Shown here piece by piece: positions 55,981 to 64,000 of a DNA stretch of 64,000 bases. The notes beneath the pieces were generated by a model. It ran no database searches, was not told the DNA's origin, and was given only the letters and a program-made list of their open reading frames with translations. The stretch is from Ottelia alismoides. Taxonomy: Eukaryota > Streptophyta > Magnoliopsida > Alismatales > Hydrocharitaceae. Every line of letters begins with the position of its first letter. The stretch's first letter is position 1. The DNA lies in NCBI GenBank assembly GCA_037367405.1, contig JAZKJV010000086.1, positions 1,473,001 to 1,537,000 on the forward strand. Reading direction: 5' to 3'. The position numbers and the translations under genes were made by a program.

Positions 55981-58645
55981 TTAAAGAAAATATCAAAGAA
56001 AATACTAACTTGTAAAATTGACCGATAAAACCCCAATCTAAGTTTGAAATTAAGAGCCTTAAAATGTACATATCTCTCTCATACAACCTCCGAATAAGAT
56101 CTACTCCCTTTTAAAGTAATATACATTCAGAGACCTTCAAAAGAAAACTAATTTTATTAAAATCAGAGCTCGTATGCAAAACTTGGGTTTTGGGCCCCTT
56201 TGGTATATTGTACATATTGAACGTTTTGCCCTTCATTTCATCCTTTTATTTTCTTAATTATTAAAAATACAAAAAAATTAGATTAAGTTGTAAATATTCC
56301 TTTCATATTTTTTCTAACTTTATTTTGATTTTTCTCTAATTTAAAAATAAAAAAAATTAGAAAAGATAAAATGCGGTATTTTATATCTATAAGGTACCAC
56401 CCAAAAATATATTTTTATACAGATGTTTTTATTTGATTTTCGACCCTTCACGAAAGTTGTAGTTCTTGTCGAGAAGAGCAACTTTCATGTTGATAATTTT
56501 TTAATTTAATATCTTTTGTTATTTCTTTTTTATTTTTCTTTACATTTAATTTTTGAATTTTTTAGGAGCAACATGTGGCAGCTCCTGGAGCCGCCACATG
56601 TCACCCCAATTTTTTATTTTCGGATTTATTTATTATTTTCGGATTTTATTATGTTTTTTATTATTTTAATTATTGTTATTTTAGTAGCCTACTTATTTTA
56701 CTTATATTATATTATATTATTTTTTCCCCTTTTTACCTCTTCTCCCCTTACTTGCCTTCCACTCCAAGCCAATAACCCCCCACTACTCCACTCTCTCCAT
56801 CTCTTTTCTAACTCCCTCCTCCTCTTTATATTCTTCTCCCCTCCTCCAGTATCCATCATCCGCTAATCCGCTATTTCGACAGAAAAGAGAGAGATCTCCA
56901 GATATCTGTAGGTGACAGCTACCGAGAACCACCGTCAAGCGACGACCTCTGATCACGACGAGATTCGAAGGTTCCCAGCCTTCGTCACTCCTCCTTGTTG
57001 GAAGAGCTCTAGTTTCTTGGTGCCTCGTCAGGCATTGATCGAAGCGACAATAGAAAGCCGCACACTGCAGCTCCACAATCCGACAAACCACACAGGTAAG
57101 TATTGTACCCTATCTTCTCATTTTATTTTTATCTAACAAATTTTTTTCCTTATTGTCCATCATTAAACACACCATCATAATCATTCACAATCACCACCAC
57201 TACAATCATCCATATCATCCATTCCTTTTAATATTTCCATTTCCAGTTCACATTAAAAAAAATACAACAAAAAATTATAAAGAAAAAATCAAAAAAAAAT
57301 AATAAACAAAAAAAAGGAACAGGAGGAAGCAGCTCCCGCCACCCCCTGCCTCCACGCCGCCACCGCCGACGGCCGCTCCACCACCATCTCCAAGAAGTCT
57401 CGTCGCCCTAGCCGCTCCCCATCTACCACGGTGCCCCAACTTGGACCACAAGGTGGAACAAAGGTCTATTTTTTATTCATTCAATTGGCTAAAATTGCAT
57501 TTCCTTCATGCAAGTTTTTGTAATCACAAAACTGCCCTTAGGCACAGTTTGAGTTGATTTATTTCATTTCAGTAATTACAAAGACACTCTGGGTTTGAGC
57601 GTTAATTTGGATAGTCCTTTTGCATCAATTTTTAATTAAAAAAATAGAATTTTGACGAGCAACTAATTCTTTATCTTGTGGCTATTTATTTGCGTTTTTG
57701 TGAGCATTAGATTATTTATTAAAAACCAGAGATTGAAAATCAGTCATATTTTGTCCATTTAAGCTTTGAAATTTGTACAACCATATTTCTTAAAATTCTG
57801 AAAAAATTGTATATGATGCCTCTCTCTATGCTTTAATTGTCCAAATTTCATCCAATTTGGAGTTGTCTTGTGTATAAAATAAATTATAGAGTGATTTTTG
57901 TAATTTATTTTTAATTAATAGTGTGGACATTATTTTTGAGAAATTTCAACTCTCCTGGATTCCTTATTAAAATATCTATTTGAGATAATTCACTCTTTAG
58001 ATAATTTTATTTCGTGGATTAATTAGGAATTAAATACTCACAGTTACTTTGTTTTCAGTAAAATATTCATAAAAAAATCATAAAGTGTCAGAAAATTCTA
58101 AAAAAATTAGTGTAGCTTCATTTCATCATAATAAAATTTTCATAGTTTTTGCACTTCATTTGCACGAAAAATTGCATAAAAACTCCAAAAAGTTTGCATT
58201 TTTCATGTGTGCATTTTAAATCCAAAAATTCCAGAAAAATACATTTTGCATTAATCATTGGATTAGATTTACATGAAAAATATAATTTGTCAATTTGGAT
58301 TAATTTCACATTAAATTTAAATTTGGCTAAGTTGTTGATTTTCTTAGTAACCTAGTTCATTCGCATCATTGCATTTGGCATTTTTATTGCATAAATAATA
58401 CTAAAAAAAAGAAATCCCACTTGGAAAACCACGGTCTGATTCATCTAATTTGATCCCGAGTTGTTCCTTTGCCTCCTTGAGTCGACCCTAGGGCTTTGCC
58501 AGGCTAAATAAATATAAAATCGCATATTAATTTCATTCGACGATTCATCGATTTGTGCGGTTATTTTTTATCGATCCGGATTTATCCGACTACAACGAAA
58601 TAGTCAATTAGACAACATTAAAAAGGATAGATCCGCGGTTCATCA
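55981..58645 (+). repeat. Probable 5' LTR of the gag-protease gypsy element
   Basis: Begins with the same family landmarks (TTTTGGGCCCC at 56195, hairpins near 56450-56602). It continues through C/T-rich text and an intron-donor-like ACACAGGTAAGTATTG (57092), a GC-rich CCGCCACCGCCGACGGCCG patch (57357-57375) and an AT-rich tail, ending at CGGTTCATCA (58636-58645) just before a primer binding site. The exact left end is not determined. Confidence 0.5.
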
Positions 58646-58647
58646 AA

Positions 58648-58666
58648 TGGCGTCGTTTCTGGGCAG
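58648..58666 (+). promoter_or_regulatory. Primer binding site, tRNA-Asp type
   Basis: TGGCGTCGTTTCTGGGCAG lies two bases after the LTR end CATCA. It resembles the TGGCGCCGTTGCCGGGGA site, complementary to tRNA-Asp, used by Athila and related gypsy elements, with several substitutions. Confidence 0.78.
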
Positions 58667-60051
58667 GCACGACTTAGGTTAATTTACGACTAATTCCTGA
58701 GTGTTTGATTTTTCTATCCCCGGGTAGTCTGACCCCCGGTTCTCTTGTGAATATTTTTCTGTCTTTTAATTCTTGTATTTTTGTGTCGTTCTCTATCTGA
58801 CCTCAGCTTGTTTTTGTGCGAGGAACATGAGGAGTCGAAGACGCTTCGAGGAACCTGCATTTTAATTTGTTTGAGTGACTTGAGAGGACTTGTATTTTTT
58901 TCATTTCTTTATTTTTTTCATTATTTCCAGCGGTTCCCGTTTGGGTTCTCGTGAGTGTAAACATAATGGATCTGTGTCCCCGTCTACTGTATGGTTTGAA
59001 TTTTTGGAATAGGCTTGCACTAGCGGCTCCTCGAGCCACTCTAGGGTTTGCTTGTGCTCGTAATTTTTAGGACCACACAACCACTTAAAAGATGTACTTA
59101 GACCGCAGATCTAGTCAAATCAACCTGTACTTCACTCGCTAATAGAACTTCTTGTCTAGGAGCGGATTTTGTCGTCTGCATCTGCATGTAGTGTAAAAAG
59201 ATTTCAATTCTGTTTTGCATCCTGCATAAAAGCGAAGGGATCACTGTAAGTATTCTTCATTCAGCATAAGCATCATTGTTTTTCGTGCATCGGCTTTTCT
59301 CGATTTCGCTCTCTTGGTTTTCCAACTGAAGTTAAAGGAAATTGGGACTGGAGGATAAGCGTGTTGTGTGGATTTGATTAAACAAGTGAAAACTTAACTT
59401 AAAACCGAGACTGCTAACATTATTGACAAAAAAATTCAATAAAATTGGAAATTCTGCTTGCGGGAGATTAACCTCGACCTTGTTTTCAGGTTGAGTGAGG
59501 GTACTTGAGTGTGTGTGAACACCTGAAGGCAGAGCCCAAATCCCCGCCTTTCATATCACGTACCAACTGATCCTAGCAAATATCACAAGTTGAATATTTT
59601 TAGGTTCATCGACTAGTACCAAGTAGCCTCCGCCTGTTTATAGGTAGTCAGGGGTGAACCAGGGTACTCTGCGACAAGTTGCTAGTAACGCTTCGGGGCG
59701 AAGTTCCAGCCTTGTCAGCCTCCGCCTGCTTGCAGGTAGATAGGGGCATGATATTTGAATCCATCAACTTGGGATAGGAGCGAAGGAAGGAAGGACGCAG
59801 ATATCATAGGCAACATGTTAAACAGGGAAGATGCATCCGGCTTTGAGCCGACTTCCCTTTAGGCCACGTAACCTTTGCTACTTGTCTGGGAATTCACACT
59901 TAAAATCAACCAGACTAATCGGACTCGGTTTCAGGTCCTTCACCGTGTTGAGTTTGAATTCAGGGTTTGCTCTTGCGTTTGTCTTTGTGTCTGTCCGTGT
60001 GTGTTATCCTGTGTAATTGCACATTTTTCTACCTAAACCTACTTACATTTC
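58667..60051 (+). other. Gypsy leader
   Basis: Long untranslated leader between primer site and gag. It contains a short repeated block GCCTCCGCCTG(T/C)TT(A/G)(T/C)AGGTAG at 59625-59649 and 59718-59741, and no other recognised feature. Such long leaders are common in Athila/Tat-type elements. Confidence 0.6.
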
Positions 60052-62547
60052 ATGATTTCCTCTTCAAAGATGTCGGGATATTGGTCCCCATACACCTCTG
60101 GTCATTTCTCCTCGACCATATATGGTTCATCTTCGCCTTCTCCTTATTCCATGTATCCTCTGCCATCCACAGAAGATCCTTACCCGTGGTTGGTTTCACC
60201 TCAGCCCGATGATGAAGTCAGAACTATGACTGACTTCCCCACTTCTTCGCATTTCTCACCTACTCCATATTCTAACACTCCGGATCCACTTCCACCTTGG
60301 GCTGACTGTTCATACTCTCGAGAGCTTGCAGGAATCGAAGAATCGAATGAAGAGCAAGCCACTACTGAGACAGATGATTGGCAAAATTATATGCCCCCAC
60401 ATACTTTATTCTCACCTCAAGTAGGGACCATACCACAATTTACATATACACATCCCGACTTGACCTTAGGGCATAACTTGGTCGATCGAACAACACGAAT
60501 GGAGAGGCCTGTACATCATGATTTTCCAGACTTGACTTCCGTGATCAAGCTTCCATTAACCAGCCTTCATTCGGAGAGCCTATACATTCACAAGAGTGGG
60601 CTCATGAGCTAGACCTACCAGTCCCCTGTTCATTGACTCCATCAGATGAGGCTCCGACCAATATCTGCCATTCGGATGATCCATACTCGACCCAGGATTA
60701 CATGCCAGAGTCTAGGTATGTTGAGCATGAGACCCCAATATCTCAGCAGTATCCTCCAATTGAGCAGAACTCTCCCATGATTTGTCATGAGAACTTTGTG
60801 GAGGATGACATCTCTAGACTTATTAAGAAAAATAAATCATTTGGTAACGAGTTGAGAGATGTCATGGAAATATTGCACTCAATTTCGGTCAGCTTGGATA
60901 TGCAAGTGGAGAAGGAACTAAGTAGATCTGATGTTGAAAACCGAGCGAGCATTAGGGAACCCACACCGTCTGTACAACTGGAGTCCATTCTATCTCCCTC
61001 TTCTACTACCCACTCATCCTCCGATCCAGAGTCTAATCATTCATCCACCAAAAACACCAAAAAATTGAAAAAATAGAAAAATTCATAAAAATTAAAAATG
61101 AAAAAGACTTAGAAAAATTGGATCCTACCCTAAGGGAAGCACTCGATGAAGAATTGATTTTCAAACTTCCCTTAATAAAGGCCATAGATCACTTCCCCGA
61201 TCTCAAGAGATTTTTAAAGAGTAAAATTGATGCCCAAGAGGTTGGGTACTAAGAGAACAAGGACTGAGAAACACATAGTGTCTATGGCCACTTCCTTGGT
61301 GATGGGAAGAAAGACCAAAAACCGCAGAGTGAAGCGGTTGCCTAGGGTTGAATGTGAAATTAAAGAAACCATCTTTACCAATGCAAGAATGGATGATGAC
61401 TCTCCGATAAATATCCTCCCGACCTCTGTGTTTGACAAGCTCAAACTCAGGCCAATCAGAAAGTCGAGAGAGATCGTTCAGCTGGCTGATCGATCCATCA
61501 AACGGTCTAGAGGAAATATTTCAGTCATCGTTACTTTCCAAGGTGCTCTACTCCAGGTAGACTTAACAGTCATTAACATTGAGCACCGAGGAGAGTTCAC
61601 CCAGTCTCCGATTATTCTCGGAAAGTCGTTTTTAGCCTTGTCTAAGGTGACTATAGATTGCGAGACTCGGGAAATCGATTTTTCAACATTGGGAGCGCTT
61701 CGACCTCACCCATTCTTTGATACACTTTACTCTAAGGTGACCCGCACATCCGCTGACAGTCGTGATCATCGAGAGGTAGATGAGTCTCACCTCTCTATTA
61801 CACCTGAGAGACCGACTATCCGGACGACCGTTGGTTCTGAGACTCCCCACACCTCCACTTCATCCACTGCTTGCACCACCACCGTGACCTCTTTTAAGGA
61901 GGACTCACGACCAGAAGCTATCATTAAGTCAGGCATGACCTTTGTTGGTTGCCTTGACCATTTTGATGATCCGACACAAGAGCCCAATAATGCCAAGCCA
62001 ACTGAGACCACTAGAACCTTCCTGAAACATGTGCTGACCCTTCAGGAATATTACAATCTATATGGTGACTCGTCTGATGAGGAACCAATGGTCAGCACCA
62101 TACCACGTCCCGGACCTTCAAAGGAAACAACCAAGAATAAATTGACTCCACATAAAAACACAGTTGCTCCCTCTTCTAGTCGGCTATCTAGTGAGAGGAA
62201 GTCAAGAATTGATTCCTCGAGATGTTCCCCCAAACCTTTCAAGGTACGTCGTTCTCACCTCCCTCTCAATGATTCAGGTTCTAGATAACCGACTAAGAAA
62301 GTTTCCTTCAACACACCGGAGAAGGAATTTTCTGAGGAGTCCTCATCTTGTCCGGATAAGGTGATTTATGTGTGAGCTCAGTTCGGCTGTTCTCAAGCCT
62401 TATCTGAGTAAGCAACCATGTGTCGACCCTCGTTGGACGATCCCTATACCTCACTATTATTCATCTGAGGATGATTCCGAGAACGACACATATGTATATT
62501 ATCTACCTCCTCGCGTCCGCAAGAAGGTTCGTCACAAACCTTCTTAA
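60052..62547 (+). pseudogene. Gypsy gag and protease, frameshifted, no pol downstream
   Basis: Gag-like N-terminus from ATG 60052 (Ser/Pro/Tyr-rich). The frame must change near 60575 to reach EPIHSQEWAHELD and the segment 60633-61076 with an amphipathic helix (LRDVMEILHSISVSLDMQVE). Another shift leads to LREALDEELIFKLPLIKAID (61130-61190). After a stop near 61249 the frame from 61227 gives a retropepsin-like domain: SPINILPTSVFDKLKL (61399-61448), VQLADRSIKRSRG (61478-61514) and PIILGKSFLALSKVTIDC (61606-61660). The usual D-S/T-G-A active-site stretch reads DDDSP, so the catalytic motif is lost. A Ser/Thr-rich tail follows and after further shifts a block QPCVDPRWTIPIPHYYSSED ends at 62547. 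No reverse transcriptase, RNase H or integrase is recognisable before the window ends. Confidence 0.75.
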
Positions 62548-64000
62548 TCCTTGTATATTCTCACTCTTTTCTTGTATATACTTTCTCTCCCTCCCTTCCC
62601 AGTGATTCGAATCACTCGCTTAGGTAGGAGTAAAATCCTATCTTCACATAGAACTCCCAATTCTTCTCACCAATCCAAGATGACTGACTGAGGGAACATT
62701 GACACATTATCCGCCAATCTTTTGGGAAGGGAAAGAGAGCTCAAGGACTCCATAGTGGTGACAACGAGTAGGTGCTAACCCCCTTCGAGCGAAGACCATC
62801 TTCTTCCCAGGCGAGATCCAAGGGCTCGTGCCCTTGCTGTAGTTGCTCAGACGCTGTTGAGCTTCACCTTGCCGAGGCGTTAGAGCGAAGATCTGAAGCT
62901 CCCGAAAGAGCTTCTTCCCCAAGCCTCCATCCGCCACCTATAGGTAATTTTCTTCTCCTTCTTTCTTCTACACCCACACTCTCTCTCTCTTCAATCCATA
63001 ATTATTCCATCCATCGATTCGCAAAACCAATTGCACTTCCACGAATAAATCACACGTTGCGAATGCAATGGTGATTTTTAATTAATTTTTCGAAGTGATT
63101 TCATCAATCGATTGCTCAAATATTTCGTTCAACTAAACAAATGCATGCAAAACAGGGGAGGTAGTGAAACTCCCCTGTTTTTGCTTTCTCCCCCATGTCC
63201 TCTCTCTCCCTCTCTTCTTCTTTCCCCCTCCCACCATCAGCCGCACACATGACCATCTTCGGGTGCGCGGCCGGCCGCACCGCAACCATCCACCACGTGC
63301 AGCGCCCTCCTCAGCTTTTGGCCGGCAACCAGCGGCCGCCGACACCTCTCAATCAGCCGCGTGCCTCCATCTGCATCTCCCTCCTGTGCGGGGACGCCGA
63401 CCACCGCCTCCTCGCACCCACGCCACCGTCACCCCCGCGGTCAGGTCCCAGCCCTTCCTCCGTAAGAAGCTGTTCGCCGCCACCATCAGCCGATGCAAGC
63501 TCCTCCTCTAGGAGCTCCCTACGGCACCACCTCCATTCCATGCAGGAAGAAGGCCCCCCCTCATAACGTGCAAGAAGAAGACCAACCTAGCATCTCATGT
63601 GAAAAGGCCATGATCCACTGGGAAAAGTGCATTCATACCCGCACAAGTATAGGTAACTCTATTCAAGTCCCTGTAAGCATATTTTATTTTAATCATTTTA
63701 TTTATGTATTGTACTTTGCACCTTGTATTTACACGTTTATTTCAACACTCATTTCACATCATTTTGTCATTCTAAAAATTGCATATTGTAGAATCACTTA
63801 TGCTTTATCAATGCGAATGCTTGTTTAATTTTTTGGAGCAATTATTTGTTTAATATAATTTTTGTGGTGGAAATTAGTATATTTTGCCCACTGTATGATG
63901 TTAATTGAATATTAAATTCATTATTGCTCTAAAAATTATAAAAAATCGCAGTAGATAGAGTTTAGTGTTTCTAAATATTGCCCAAAAATCTCATCATTTG
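62548..64000. other. Unassigned end of window, possibly the next LTR
   Basis: Contains the 16-bp palindrome AGTGATTCGAATCACT (62601-62616), purine-rich GGGAAGGGAAAGAGAG (62724-62740) that could be a polypurine tract, and C/T-rich text with a GGTAATTTTC donor-like site (62942). A GC-rich patch (63240-63540) is comparable in style, but not clearly homologous, to 56.8-57.4 kb; the rest is AT-rich. Long open frames at 63160-63570 on both strands look compositional. Confidence 0.4.

Noticed and set aside
62601..62616. 16-bp perfect palindrome AGTGATTCGAATCACT
   Set aside because: Single occurrence with no partner or context; may be chance.
63160..63570. Pro/Ser/Arg-rich open frames on both strands
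   Set aside because: GC- and C/T-rich composition in a probable LTR; no family or splice support.

Overview
This window is repeat-dominated nuclear DNA of a flowering plant. Plant-type Ty1/copia, Ty3/gypsy, Mutator (MULE), hAT, CACTA and PIF/Harbinger sequences cover most of it, host gene remnants have short GT-AG introns, and microsatellites and AT-rich spacers fill the rest. The GC-rich first exon of the MCM9-like remnant would fit a monocot, but that is a weak inference; the species cannot be named from sequence alone. No intact host gene is certain and no rRNA, tRNA or CRISPR array was seen.

Layout. 1-2.1 kb: a decayed copia pol fragment with probable LTR sequence and a SINE-like insert. 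2.70-8.35 kb: a structurally complete but coding-dead copia element (169/163-bp LTRs, 5-bp duplication AAACT) with a non-autonomous hAT element nested in gag. 8.35-8.85 kb: a minus-strand pseudogene of the DNA helicase MCM9, cut by the copia element; 8.97-12.57 kb: a MULE with 115-bp terminal inverted repeats and a perfect 10-bp target duplication, carrying a broken transposase and a truncated plant mobile domain gene. 13.76-18.95 kb: a CACTA terminus and a candidate spliced gene on the minus strand with a plausible promoter; a 21-bp direct repeat brackets this interval. 19.9-21.25 kb: LTR plus gag start of a copia family rich in GATCGATC. 22.35-31.94 kb: a decayed minus-strand copia element whose left LTR contains a near-perfect 592-bp tandem duplication and whose gag side is replaced by gypsy-type LTR sequence. 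33-36.9 kb: AT-rich spacer with small MITE-like units. 37.0-41.1 kb: a cluster of fold-back MITEs abutting microsatellites. 41.7-43.5 kb: a second GATC-rich LTR with a second hAT copy (perfect 8-bp duplication). 44.9-58.65 kb: overlapping, tandem and truncated copies of a long gypsy LTR family, with one PIF/Harbinger transposase remnant. 58.65-62.55 kb: a tRNA-Asp-type primer binding site, leader and frameshifted gag-protease with no visible reverse transcriptase. 62.55-64 kb: unassigned sequence, possibly the next LTR.

The parts form a record of nested insertions rather than a working gene set: MCM9 was hit downstream by copia and just upstream by a MULE, the copia was hit by a hAT element, a GATC-rich LTR was hit by a second copy of the same hAT family, and a fold-back element was hit by a CACTA-type MITE. 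I did not find convincing evidence of a wholly new biological system. The items most worth checking are the MULE with its mobile-domain cargo, the candidate spliced gene with its flanking 21-bp repeat, the fold-back cluster, and the gag-only gypsy element.
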